Positions 8,619 to 18,300 of a stretch of 64,000 nucleotides of DNA are shown in pieces. Position 1 is the stretch's first letter. The number at the start of each line of letters is the position of its first letter. The stretch comes from CAVSJJ01 sp963728395 (lineage in GTDB: Bacteria; Actinomycetota; Actinomycetes; Actinomycetales; Dermatophilaceae). Below the pieces are notes generated by a model that saw nothing but the letters and a program-made list of their open reading frames with translations, was not told the origin of the DNA and ran no database searches. Location of the stretch: contig CAVSJJ010000003.1 in NCBI GenBank assembly GCA_963728395.1, forward strand, positions 558,001 through 622,000. The letters run 5' to 3'. The position numbers and the translations under genes were made by a program.

Positions 8619-9617
8619 TCAGTGTCCTTCCATCATCGTGCGTACTGCGGCAGCTACCGCAGCCGAGTCGGGGATGAGTGCCCTCTCGAGGGCGGTGTTG
8701 GCCGGGAGGACGATGTCCGCCGTGGCGAGGCGGGCTACCGGCGCCTTCAGCTCGGTGTGGAGGTTCTCTGCGACGAGTGCCGCAACCTCCGCCCCGAGCC
8801 CCGCGGTTCGGACCGCCTCATGGACGACAAGCAGGCGCCCGGTACGGGCAACGGACGCCAGGATCGCGTCGCGATCCATGGGGTGCACCGTCCGAAGATC
8901 GAGGACCTCGACGGAGATGTCCGACTGCGCGAGCTCCTCGGCGGCGTCGAGGACGGTATGCACCATGTTCGACCAGGCGACGACGGTCACGTCGCGCCCC
9001 GCGCGCTTGATGTCGGCCACCCCGATGGGCACGACGTGGCCGGGCGGCGGCGCCTCGCCTTTGCGTCCGTAGAGGCCCTTGTGCTCGATGAAGAGCACCG
9101 GGTCGTCGTCACGGATGGCGGCGCGCAGCAGTCCCGCCGCGTCCGCCGGCGTGCTCGGCGCCACCGTCTTCATCCCGGGCACGTGGGCGAACCACGCCTC
9201 AAGACTCTGCGAGTGCTGGGCGCCGGCGCCGCGGCCGGTGCCCTGCTGGGCGCGCAGCACGATGGGCACCCGCAACTGGCCACCGAACATGAAGTGGAGC
9301 TTGGCCGCCTGGTTGACGAGCATGTCCATGACGAGCGTGACGAAATCCATGTACATGATCTCGGCGACCGGGCGCCCGCCCACGCACGCGGCGCCGACCG
9401 CCGCGCCGACGATGGCCGCCTCCGACATGGGGGTGTCGAGGACCCGCCGAGGCCCGAACTCCTCGAGGAGGCCTCGGGAGACGGCATACGCGCCGCCGTA
9501 GCGGCCGACGTCCTCACCGAGGATGAACACCCGCGGGTCGGCGCGCATCTCCTCGAGGAGGGCCAGCCGCAGGGCGTCGCGGTAGGTGACGGTGGCGACG
9601 TCGACGACGGCGCTCAT
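8619..9617 (-). CDS. TPP-dependent dehydrogenase E1 component, beta subunit
   Basis: A 332-aa beta subunit of an alpha-ketoacid or acetoin dehydrogenase type E1. The N-terminus has TYRDALRLALLEEMRADPRVFILGEDVGRYGG and DTPMSE, and the C-terminal transketolase domain has VEVLDLRTVHPMD. The start codon overlaps the E1-alpha stop (ATGA). With E1-alpha it would bind thiamine diphosphate and decarboxylate or cleave a keto or hydroxyketone substrate and pass the acyl group to lipoyl. The substrate is not known; the context is sugar catabolism, not central PDH. Confidence 0.92.
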   Translation of the reverse strand: MSAVVDVATVTYRDALRLALLEEMRADPRVFILGEDVGRYGGAYAVSRGLLEEFGPRRVLDTPMSEAAIVGAAVGAACVGGRPVAEIMYMDFVTLVMDMLVNQAAKLHFMFGGQLRVPIVLRAQQGTGRGAGAQHSQSLEAWFAHVPGMKTVAPSTPADAAGLLRAAIRDDDPVLFIEHKGLYGRKGEAPPPGHVVPIGVADIKRAGRDVTVVAWSNMVHTVLDAAEELAQSDISVEVLDLRTVHPMDRDAILASVARTGRLLVVHEAVRTAGLGAEVAALVAENLHTELKAPVARLATADIVLPANTALERALIPDSAAVAAAVRTMMEGH

Positions 9618-10600
9618 CGGGCCGCCCCCTGGGTCAGCGGGGTGGCGTAGACGTCCGCGAACACCTCGTCGAGGCTCGCCGGCGGACTCTGCTCGGCCCA
9701 CTGCACCGCCCGCTCGATCTCCTCCTGCACGTCCGCCTCCCGCTCCTGGAACCACTCTTCCGTCTCGCCGAGGCCGGTGAGGGCCTCCCGGGTGAGGGCG
9801 AGGGGGTCGCGGGCCTTCCACCGCTCCTCCTCCGCCTTGTCCCGGTAGGCGCTCGGGTCGGCCCGGCTGTGCCCGAGGAAGCGGTAGGTCTCGGCCCCGA
9901 TGAGGGTCGGCCCCCCGCCGGTGCGGGCCCGGCCCACCGCCTCCGCGGCGGCCTCCCGCACGGCGAGCACGCTCTGGCCGTCGACGTCCACCCCGGCGAT
10001 CCCGTAGGCCCGGGCCTTCTCGGCGATGGACGGCTGCGCCGTCTCGCGGGACCACGGCAGCGACATCGCCCACTGGTTGTTCTCGACGACGAAGACCACC
10101 GGCAGCTTGAATACGCCGGCGAAGTTCACCGACTCGTGGAAGGCACCCTCGCTCGTCGCGCCGTCGCCGAGGAACGAGACGACGACCCGGTCCTTGCCCT
10201 GCAGCGACGACCACAGCGCGGCACCGACGGCGATGGGGATGTGGCCGCCGACGATGGCGTTGGACCCGAGGTGACCGATCGAGGCGTCGACGAGGTGCAT
10301 CGAGGCGCCGCGGCCGCGGCAGGCGCCGCCCTCGCGGCCCATGAGCTCGGCCATGATCGCCTCCATCCGCCCGCCCCGGGCGAGGAAGTGGCCATGGCCG
10401 CGGTGGGTGCTCGTAATGTAGTCGCGCTCCTCCAGCACGTCGCAGACCCCGGCGGGCACGGCCTCCTGGCCGATCCCGACGTGGCACATCGTGCTGGCCA
10501 GCTTGGCCCGCAGCAGCAGTTCGAGGATGCGCTCCTCGGTCCGGCGGATCCGCAGCATCTGCGGGTACAGACGATGCAGCAGCTCACGTTCGTCGGCCAT
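9614..10600 (-). CDS. TPP-dependent dehydrogenase E1 component, alpha subunit
   Basis: A 328-aa E1-alpha subunit. The TPP-binding motif is GDGATSEGAFHESVNFAGVFKLPVVFVVENN, and the phosphorylation-loop-like segment is RFLGHSRADPSAYR. Two adjacent ATGs (10603 and 10600) follow AAGGAG; 10600 gives the better spacing. The first ATG shares one base with the kinase stop codon, so translation is coupled. It resembles acetoin and branched-chain E1-alpha more than the homodimeric actinobacterial AceE. Confidence 0.92.
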   Translation of the reverse strand: MADERELLHRLYPQMLRIRRTEERILELLLRAKLASTMCHVGIGQEAVPAGVCDVLEERDYITSTHRGHGHFLARGGRMEAIMAELMGREGGACRGRGASMHLVDASIGHLGSNAIVGGHIPIAVGAALWSSLQGKDRVVVSFLGDGATSEGAFHESVNFAGVFKLPVVFVVENNQWAMSLPWSRETAQPSIAEKARAYGIAGVDVDGQSVLAVREAAAEAVGRARTGGGPTLIGAETYRFLGHSRADPSAYRDKAEEERWKARDPLALTREALTGLGETEEWFQEREADVQEEIERAVQWAEQSPPASLDEVFADVYATPLTQGAAR

Positions 10601-10602
10601 CA

Positions 10603-12156
10603 TCAGCTCCTTCGCGTGTCGCCGTGCCGGACGACGTCGTGCATGAGGTCGCGCATCGCGGCATACGAGCGCAGATAGGTCTCGATGTAGAACTGGTAGG
10701 CCTGGTGCGCCTCCGGATCCGGCTCCACGACCCTGTCGATGTGGACCATGGCCGCCGCGGCCTCCGCAACGCTCGGGTACATCCCGGCCGCCGCGGCGGC
10801 GAGGATTCCGGAGCCCAGGGTCACCGCTTCGGGGTCCTTGGTCAGGGTGATCGGCAGGTTGCAGACGTCGGCGTGGATCTGCATCCACAGCGGGCTGCGG
10901 GTGGCCCCGCCGCAGGCGACGAGCTGGGTGACCGGGTGCCCCGACGCGGCGAAGGTCCGCATGATGTTCTCGGTGCCGTAGCAGACCGCCTCGATGAGGG
11001 CCCGGTAGATGTGGGCGGGGCTGTGGGCGAGGCTGAGGCCCCAGATCATCCCCCGGGCGTCGGCGTCGACGTACGGCGTCCGGTTGCCCTGCCAGTACTC
11101 GAGGGCGAGGACCCCGTCCGACCCGGGCGGGATCGCGGCCGCATCCCGCTGGAGGATCGCGTAGACCTCGTCGGAGGGCAGCGCCTCGGGGTTGAAGTAC
11201 TCGCCGTCGCAGATCCGCCGGAACCAGGTCACCACCGAGCCGGTGGAGACCTGGCCCCCCTCGAGCGACCACTGGCCGGGCACGACCGCGTCGGTGAACG
11301 CGCCGAACATCCCCGAGGCGTATGCCGGCGCGTCCGCCTGGGCGAGGTGGAGGTGGGAGGAGCCGGTGATGAGTGCGCACGAGCCGGGGCGCAGGACGTC
11401 GAGCCCCACCATCCCGACGTAGGCGTCCGCCCCGCCGACCGCGACGAGGGTGCCCTGGGGCAGGCCCAGCGCCTCAGCCGCCTGCGCGGTCAGCCCGCCC
11501 AGCACGGTGCCCATGTCCGGGACCCGGGTCGCCAACCGGGACTCGAGGCCGCCGAGCCCGATGGCCTCGATGAGCGTCGAGGGCCAACCGCCGGCGGCCC
11601 GGTCGTAGTACCCGCGGATGGACGCCGTATTGATGCTCGAGGCCCACTCGCCGGTGAGCCGCCATCCCATCCAGTCGGTGTACTCGCACACGTGTGCCGC
11701 CGCGGCATACACCTCGGGCTCGTGCCGGGCCACCCACAGGGTCTTGGACAGCAGCCACTCCGCCGACCCCTTGTCATAGCCCGAGTACTTCAGAGCCGGG
11801 TCGCCGGTGGCGGCGATGTCGGCGGCCTCCGCGCTCGCCCGGACGTCCATCCACAGCAGGGCCGGCCGGAGCGGTCGGCCCTCGGCGTCGGTGAGGACGA
11901 CGGTGCAGCTCGTCCCGTCGAAGGACAGACCCGCGATGCTGTCCTCCGCCACGCCCGCGGCCTCGACCGCCCGGCGCACTGCGGTCGCGGCCCCGACCCA
12001 CCACTGCTCGGGGTCCTGCTCGGCCCAGCCCTGGTGGGGGTAGGCCGTGGGGTACTCCACTCGGGCGAAGGAGAGGGAGCGCCCCGTGGCGTCGAAGACC
12101 GCCGCGCGCACCCCCTCGGTGCCACCGTCGATGCCGACGACGAAGGGACCGGTCAT
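10603..12156 (-). CDS. FGGY family carbohydrate kinase (ribulokinase-like)
   Basis: A 517-aa kinase that heads the E1/lipoyl/SorC operon. It begins FVVGIDGGTEGVRAAVFD, the FGGY phosphate loop, has the stretch SFDGTSCTVVLTD, and ends with the ATP-site segment VACGGATRSPLWMQI. The start at 12156 follows GGGAGGAGG; an in-frame ATG at 12204 would place two operator copies inside the gene. It differs clearly from the kinase at 5868, so the locus may phosphorylate two compounds or two steps of one pathway. Confidence 0.9.
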   Translation of the reverse strand: MTGPFVVGIDGGTEGVRAAVFDATGRSLSFARVEYPTAYPHQGWAEQDPEQWWVGAATAVRRAVEAAGVAEDSIAGLSFDGTSCTVVLTDAEGRPLRPALLWMDVRASAEAADIAATGDPALKYSGYDKGSAEWLLSKTLWVARHEPEVYAAAAHVCEYTDWMGWRLTGEWASSINTASIRGYYDRAAGGWPSTLIEAIGLGGLESRLATRVPDMGTVLGGLTAQAAEALGLPQGTLVAVGGADAYVGMVGLDVLRPGSCALITGSSHLHLAQADAPAYASGMFGAFTDAVVPGQWSLEGGQVSTGSVVTWFRRICDGEYFNPEALPSDEVYAILQRDAAAIPPGSDGVLALEYWQGNRTPYVDADARGMIWGLSLAHSPAHIYRALIEAVCYGTENIMRTFAASGHPVTQLVACGGATRSPLWMQIHADVCNLPITLTKDPEAVTLGSGILAAAAAGMYPSVAEAAAAMVHIDRVVEPDPEAHQAYQFYIETYLRSYAAMRDLMHDVVRHGDTRRS

Positions 12157-12170
12157 CGCCGCCTCCTCCC

Positions 12171-12203
12171 TGCACATATGTGCCTGCCATGGGCATGTGT
12201 GCA
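12171..12203 (-). promoter_or_regulatory. Two SorC-type operator copies upstream of the kinase/E1/SorC operon
   Basis: On the minus strand the proximal copy (12171-12184) is GGCACATATGTGCA, whose core GCACATATGTGC is a perfect palindrome. A weaker copy, TGCACACATGCCCA, lies at 12190-12203. The proximal copy differs from the site before the M42 gene at only two positions. Because the SorC gene is the last gene of this operon, these sites would give autoregulation. Confidence 0.6.
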
Positions 12204-12217
12204 CGATGGTGGCGAAC

Positions 12218-12248
12218 AGCCCGCCCCCGCGTCAATGGGGGGCGGGCT
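12218..12248 (-). terminator. Rho-independent-like hairpin after the aldo/keto reductase gene
   Basis: A perfect 11-bp stem, AGCCCGCCCCC and its complement, with a 9-nt loop, lies about 45 bp past the reductase stop and upstream of the operators of the next operon. No T-run follows, which is common in high-GC actinobacteria. Confidence 0.7.
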
Positions 12249-12292
12249 GTGACGTCGGCGTCAGTCGCCAGGACGCCGCTGCGCCGGGGGGA

Positions 12293-13153
12293 TCAGTCTG
12301 CCGAGAGGGAGCGCATCTCCTCGTCGGTGAGGGTGAGTTCGGCCGCACCCGCCGAGTCGGTGATCGACGCCGGCCGGGAGGCTCCCGGGATCGGCACGAC
12401 GACCGGGGCGAGGGCCAGCTCCCAGGCGAGGGTCACCTGGTACGGGCTGACGCCCCGCGCGTCCGCGACCGTCCTGAACGCCTCGTGGCGCTCCCCGAGC
12501 TCACCGGCGTTGGCGATCCCTCCGAGCGGGCTCCACGGCAGGAACGCGATGCCCTTCTCGGCGCAGTGCTGTAGCTCGGCGAGGCTGGAGCGAAACGCCG
12601 GCGAGAACTGGTTCTGCACCGAGACCAGGCGCCCGCCGAGCACGTCGTTCGCCTCGTCGATCTGGGCGACGCTGGCGTTGGAGATGCCGGCCATGGCGAT
12701 CACACCCTCGTCGAGGAGGTCCCGGATGGCGCCGACCGACTCGGCGTACGGGACGGAGGGGTCGGGCCGGTGGAACTGGTAGAGCCCGATGGCGTCGACG
12801 CCGAGCCGCTTGGCCGACGCCTTCGCCGCGTCCTTGAGGTACTCCGGACGGCCGTTCAGCGTCCACGAGCCGTCGCCCGGCCGCAGGTGGCCACCCTTGG
12901 TCGCGACGAGGACGTCCTGCACCCCCCGGCCGTAGCTGGAGAGTGCCTCGGCGATCAGCTCCTCGTTGTGGCCGACCTCGCCGGGGTCGCGGTGATAGGC
13001 GTCGGCGGTGTCGATGAGGGTGACGCCCGCGTCGAGCGCCGCGTGGACCGTTGCGATGGACCGGTCCCGGTCGGGGCGGCCCTCGATCGACATCGGCATG
13101 CCGCCGAGGCCGATCGCGCCGATCTGTCGTCCTCCGATGGTGCGCTGCTGCAC
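12293..13153 (-). CDS. Aldo/keto reductase
   Basis: NADPH-dependent oxidoreductase of the AKR superfamily, 286 aa. Visible features are the catalytic-Asp/Tyr segment TLIDTADAYHRD, the catalytic Lys in VATKGGHLRPGDG, and the cofactor-binding stretch VVPIPGASRPASI. The GTG start at 13153 is preceded by AAGGAG. It is transcribed in the same direction as the kinase operon but separated from it by a hairpin, so a role in that sugar pathway is only suggested by position. Confidence 0.9.
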   Translation of the reverse strand: MQQRTIGGRQIGAIGLGGMPMSIEGRPDRDRSIATVHAALDAGVTLIDTADAYHRDPGEVGHNEELIAEALSSYGRGVQDVLVATKGGHLRPGDGSWTLNGRPEYLKDAAKASAKRLGVDAIGLYQFHRPDPSVPYAESVGAIRDLLDEGVIAMAGISNASVAQIDEANDVLGGRLVSVQNQFSPAFRSSLAELQHCAEKGIAFLPWSPLGGIANAGELGERHEAFRTVADARGVSPYQVTLAWELALAPVVVPIPGASRPASITDSAGAAELTLTDEEMRSLSAD

Positions 13154-13229
13154 GCTGTTCTCCTTCGTGTCCGGGGTTGGTGCGGGTATGCCGGTCAGGC
13201 CGGCACTGTGCTCGGATGCCGGCGGCGCC

Positions 13230-14402
13230 TCAACCGGTGCCGCCGGGTGCCTCCCCGTGGCCAGGCATCGACGGGGCGAGGTCGTGGGTCGTCGCCTCGT
13301 CCGACCAGCGTAGGACGGCACCGATGCCCTCGATGAGCTCCACGGGGCTGTCCTCGGTGAGCACGAGATCGGCCCGCGAGCCGACCATGGCCCAGACGAG
13401 GGCGGTGTCGGCCCGGACCTCGACCGGCTCCTCGGCGCCGGCCTCGCGGGCATCCTCCCGGGTGGCGCCCAGCACGAGCGGGCCCTCCCCCACCCACAGG
13501 GTTCGGGTGGAGGACGGGTCGTCGCGCAGGACGACGTGCTCGACCTGGCCGCGGCGGAGTGCGTCGACGACGGGCTCGAGCCCCTCGACCGCCCGCTGCT
13601 GCCTCGTGTGCTGCTCGACGAGCGTGTCGAGCACCTCGTCACGATGCGCGGCGCGACGGCGGTCGAGCGCCTCGGACACGGCCTCGTGCACGCTGTCCTC
13701 GTCGGCCCCCTCGGCACGCCCCGCCGAGCCGACGAACTGCGCGAGGGTGCTCGCCTCGCCGCCCAGCCGGTCCCTCAGCTCCGACCAGGCCCGCTCGTCG
13801 CCGGTGACGACGACGGCCTCGAGGGCGTGGGTGCGGACGATCTCGTCGACCTGCTCGGCGACGGCGGCCGCGTTGTGTGCCCACGAGTCCTCGACCCGGG
13901 CCTGATAGCGGCGCTGGGACCAGCCGCCGCCGGGCACCTTGTGGAGCAGCTCGTGGCCACCCTCCACCTCCCGGTGGGAGATCGTGAGGTCGGGGGCCGT
14001 GACGAGGTCGATGTCGGCGCCGGCCCGGTCGAGCCGCACCACGGCATACGGGATGAAGCGAGCCATCGCTCGGGCGACGGGCATGAGTGCGGGGACCGGG
14101 CCCACCATGGCCATGTCTCGAGCCGGGCGGCCCGGCAGGACGACGTTGAGGGCGATGTCGGCACCGGAGGCGACGACGACGCGGGCATGCTCACCGCCCA
14201 ACCCGGTCGGTGCGAGCACCTCCTCGCCGAGCAAGTCCAGCAGGGCCGCGTCCACGCCCTCGCCCTCGAGATGCTGACGCTGGACGTTCCAGCGCAACCG
14301 CAGGTCGTCCTCGGTCGCGGGGTCGACCCGGGTCGCGTCGATGGCGACGGTCGTGAACGGCGGGGTCCGGTCGGTCAGGACGGACAGGTCGTGCATGAGC
14401 AT
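13230..14402 (-). CDS. Rv2629/Vms1-like bacterial eRF1-family protein (baeRF type)
   Basis: A 390-aa homologue of mycobacterial Rv2629, a bacterial branch of the eRF1/Vms1 superfamily related to peptidyl-tRNA hydrolases. The loop GGGWSQRRYQ, with Gln163, takes the place of the GGQ or GxxQ catalytic loop. The middle domain has EAVVVTGDERAWSEL and the C-terminal part EHVVLRDD plus VLTEDSPVELIEGIGAVLRW, as in eRF1 domain 3. A role in ribosome or stalled-peptide rescue, or in stress or dormancy, is inferred from the family. Upstream bases 14403-14671 hold no gene that I can support. Confidence 0.82.
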   Translation of the reverse strand: MLMHDLSVLTDRTPPFTTVAIDATRVDPATEDDLRLRWNVQRQHLEGEGVDAALLDLLGEEVLAPTGLGGEHARVVVASGADIALNVVLPGRPARDMAMVGPVPALMPVARAMARFIPYAVVRLDRAGADIDLVTAPDLTISHREVEGGHELLHKVPGGGWSQRRYQARVEDSWAHNAAAVAEQVDEIVRTHALEAVVVTGDERAWSELRDRLGGEASTLAQFVGSAGRAEGADEDSVHEAVSEALDRRRAAHRDEVLDTLVEQHTRQQRAVEGLEPVVDALRRGQVEHVVLRDDPSSTRTLWVGEGPLVLGATREDAREAGAEEPVEVRADTALVWAMVGSRADLVLTEDSPVELIEGIGAVLRWSDEATTHDLAPSMPGHGEAPGGTG

Positions 14403-14671
14403 GGGTGACCTCCTCGGGTGGGGATGCCGGTACCCGGCCCCTACCCGAGTACCCCGTGGCCATGCCCCCTGGGGCCGCGCCGCCGGATAGGGGTGCCGGC
14501 GTCGGGGCAGGCGCCGCCCATGCTTCTCTCGCGCCCAGGACGGCGAACCCGACCGCGCCGGTGGCCGGACCCGGCCAGGAGGGCGGCCATGACGACCGGC
14601 ACGACTGGACCTCGCCCGCGCAGCACCGGACGGAGGTGCACCGTCCCCTCTCCCGGGCCGGACGGCCGCCC

Positions 14672-15184
14672 TCAGCTGCGGCGCAGCTGGGCGGGCTCAC
14701 CCGTCATCGCCTCGATGTCCTCCTCGGCGGCGTCGAGAAGCCGGTCGGCGAGGTGGCGCAGGGCCCTGGCGACCGCGACCTCGTCGCCGATCTCGGGGAC
14801 GGCCCGGTCCGCGGTGGACCGGTGGCTCGCACCGTGGGCGGTGAGGTGGGTCGGCGCGTCGGAGAGCAGGACGACGGACGCGCTCGTGTCGTCGCCGTTC
14901 TCGAAGAGCGAGACCCGGACCGTCCATTCGCGCACGTGCTCCGGGCCGGACCCCGCTGGAGCCGCCGCCTCGGCCGGGGAGGCCGGCGCCGCGGTGTCCG
15001 AAGGCGCGACACTGCGGACCGCGCCGGGCCCGGGGTAGAAGACGCCCACGTGACCGTCACTCCATCGGACGGTCCAGGGCGGCCCGCCGTCCGCTCCGCC
15101 GACCTCGAGCACCTCGCCGTGGCGGGTGGGGTCGTCCACCCGGGTTGCGGTCAGCACGATGTGGTCTCCGACCTGGGCTCTCAT
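14672..15184 (-). CDS. DUF1918-DUF1876 fusion protein (copy 1)
   Basis: A 170-aa actinobacterial protein. Residues about 1-60 are DUF1918 (MRAQVGDHIVLTATRVDDPTRHGEVLEV, then WTVRWSDGHVGVFYPG). Residues about 85-160 are DUF1876 (REWTVRVSLFENGDDTSASVVLLSD, then GDEVAVARALRHLADRLL). Neither domain has a known reaction. The start follows GGAGGTG. A diverged paralogue with the same fused order is at 21165-21719. A short low-complexity Ala/Pro linker joins the domains. Confidence 0.85.
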   Translation of the reverse strand: MRAQVGDHIVLTATRVDDPTRHGEVLEVGGADGGPPWTVRWSDGHVGVFYPGPGAVRSVAPSDTAAPASPAEAAAPAGSGPEHVREWTVRVSLFENGDDTSASVVLLSDAPTHLTAHGASHRSTADRAVPEIGDEVAVARALRHLADRLLDAAEEDIEAMTGEPAQLRRS

Positions 15185-15354
15185 GGCGCACCTCCGTGCC
15201 TTTGCGGGTGCCGAGACGCCGGAATGCCGCCCCGGCGGCACCGCGGGGACCGGCCGCGAGGAGCCCCGCGATGCGGCCGCGGTACCGCCCCCAGTCAACC
15301 ACCGCGAGGTCGCCGCGTCCGGGTCGTGCCTCGTTCCTCACACGCCGCCGAGGC

Positions 15355-18300
15355 TCAGGCGCGGTGGGCCGTCAGCAGGGCGCCCGAGGTGTCCACCGCG
15401 GCGCAGAAGGTGTCGACGGGACAGGACACGGCCACCAGGCCGGCGCCCCCGTCGGTGACGGCCTCGGGGACGGTCCACGAGCTGCCGTTGTAGGCGCTCG
15501 CGTTGCCGGACCCCCCGACCGCCACGCAGAGGTCGTCGGTGGCGCACGACACCGACGTCAGCCCCCCCGCCGGGTCGATGAGCGAGGGTGGGGCCCAGGC
15601 GAGACCGGTGAACAGCTCGGCGGTGCCGCTCTCCCCGACGCCGACGCAGAACGAGTCGACGGGACACGAGACGGCCGAGGTGGAGCGGGCCGGGTCCACG
15701 GCATCGACGGCGCTCCAGCCGCCACCGTCGAAGGTCGCGGCGGTGCCGGAGACATCGTCAAGGGCGGCGCAGAAGGTGTCGGACGAGCAGGACACCGAGA
15801 CCAGCGTCGTGCTCGTGATGACCGTGGGCACCGTCCAGCTCGTCCCGTCGAACCGCTGGGCCAGACCCTGGTCCGGCCCCTTGTGACTGCTGACGGCCGT
15901 ACAGAAACTCGTGGTCGGGCAGGACACCGCGACCAGCCCGCCCGCCGGCGCGATCGCCATCGGCGGCCCCCACGAGCCGTCGTAGGTCACGGCATACCCC
16001 TCGGCGTCGACGGCGACGCAGAAGCTGTCGGTGGCGCACGAGACGGAGGTGAGGGCCCGGCCCTCGTCGATGTCTGCGAAGGGGGCGGCGCCGGCGCCGG
16101 CCCAGACCGACGCCCGACCGATGCTGTCGACGAGGACGCAGAAGCCGTCGCTCGCGCAGGCGATCCCGGTCAGGGCTGCATCGGGGTCGACCCGCGACGG
16201 GGTCCCCCAGGAGACCCCCTCGAAGGGGACGGCATCGGCGATGCCGACGGCCATGCAGAAGGTCTCGGAGGCGCACGAGAGGGGCGCGAGCCCACGCTCG
16301 GTCGGCGCCGGGGTGGCCGGGCCCCACGAACCGTCGAAGACACTCGATGACGACGCGCCGTCCGTGGCGAGGCAGAAGGTCGCGCCGGCGCACGAGACGG
16401 TCACCGGTCCGGCGGCGAGGTGCGTCGGCTGGGGGGCGCTCCATCCGTTCCCGTCATAGGTGACGGCGTTGCCGGCCACATTGACCGCCACGCACGCAGC
16501 CAACTCCGGGCAGGAGATCGACATTGCCGTGAACGCGTCCCCGGACACGAAGCTCGGCCCCGACCACCTCCCCCCGTCGTAGACGAAGGCACGACCGACC
16601 GGGTCGACGGCGGCGCAGAACGACGCGGTGGCGCAGTCCAACGCGCTCACCCCGCCTGCGCCGATGACGACGGCCGCGGTCCAGGTGTGGCCGTCGTATG
16701 ACGCGACCGCACCGCGCTGGTCCAGGGCGAGGCAGAACGAGTCCGAGGGGCAGTCGACGTCGACGAGGAGCCCCTCGGGCGCGACCCGCTGCGGGGCGCT
16801 CCACACCTCGCCGTTCCACCGCACGGCGTCGCCCGCCGTGTCGACGGCGACGCAGAACGTGTCGCTCGAGCACGAGACATCGGTGAGTCCCTTGCCGTCG
16901 GGGTCGACGGGTGCCGGAGCGGTCCAGACGTCACCGTCCCAGGTGAGCACGTTGCCGTGGATGTCGACGGCGGCGCAGAAGGTCATGCTGGGACAGGAGA
17001 CCGCGCTGAGGTCGCCCTGGGGCGGGTTGACGGCGACCGGCGCGTCCCAGGCGAGGTGCACCGGCGGCACCTCGTTGACGTAGCCCGCGACGTCGGCGAG
17101 CAGGTCGACCCTCCCGTTCGTCCCGTTGTACAGGTCCACCCCGCCGCCGGCCCCGACCTTGACCATGACGAGGTTGGGCACCGTCTGCCCGGCGAGGATG
17201 TTGAGGTTCGAGACGACGGGGCGTCGGTCGCCCGAGGGATGAACGGTGATGTAGCCGCCGTTCTGCGGGCGGACCGCGGTGACGTTGAGCACCACGGCAC
17301 CGACCCCGCTCGAGGGAACGCGGCCGGCGCCGGTCACCTGCAGGTGCACGGTGGCGCGGGCCGCGACGGTGCTCGCCCCGCCGAGGCCGGTCCGGGTGTC
17401 GAGGATTCGCGTGGGGGCCAGCGACTGGGCGGCCCCCGGCGCGGTGCTGGCGCCGGACCGGACGTAGCCGGCCACGTCGGCGAGCAGGTCGACCCTCCCG
17501 TTCGTCCCGTTGTAGAGGTCGACCATCCCCCCCTGGCCGATCGCGACCATGACGAGGTTCGGGACGGTCTGCCCCGGCACGAGGTTGAGGTTGGAGACCA
17601 CGGGACGGTGTGCCCCGGTCGGGTACGCCGTGAGGTAGCCGCCCTTCTGCGGCCGGACGGCCGTGACGTTCATGACGACGGCCCCGGCGCCGGAGGCCGG
17701 CACCCCGCGCGTGCCGCTGACCTTCAGGTGAAGCGTCCCGTGCGCAGCGACGGTCGTGGACCCGCCCAGCCTGATCCGGGTGTCGAGGATCCGCACCGGG
17801 TCGAGCGGCTGAACGGCCCCGGCGCTCCCGGCGTCGCCGTCCAGGACATAGCCGGCCACATCGGCGAGCAGGTCGACCCTCCCGTTCGTCCCGTTGTAGA
17901 GGTCGACCATCCCGCTCGTGCCGACCTTGACGAGCACGAGGTTCGGCACGGTGCGGCCGGAGACGAGGTTGAGGTTGGACACCACGGGACGAGCGGCTCC
18001 GTGCGGATAGACGGTGATGTAGCCGCCGAGGGCGGGTCGGACGGCGGTGACGTTGAGGACGACGGCGCCGACGCCGGACAGCGGCACGCCGCCGACGCCG
18101 GTCACCTGCAGGCCGATGGTCCAGCGGGGCAGCACCGTCGTGGACCCACCCAGCGCGGTGCGGGTGTCGAGGACGCGGGCGGGCGGGAGCGGACGCACGA
18201 GGCCCGGGATCGCGGCGAGGGGGGCCGCGCTCGACGGGAGGGCCTGGGCCGTCGCGGTCGAGGCGGCTCCCACCATCGGGCCGGCGGCGCGAGCCGGCCC

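Noticed and set aside
12157..12204. Longer start for the second FGGY kinase at 12204
   Set aside because: It would code through two operator copies, and the family N-terminus begins only at 12156, which follows GGGAGGAGG.
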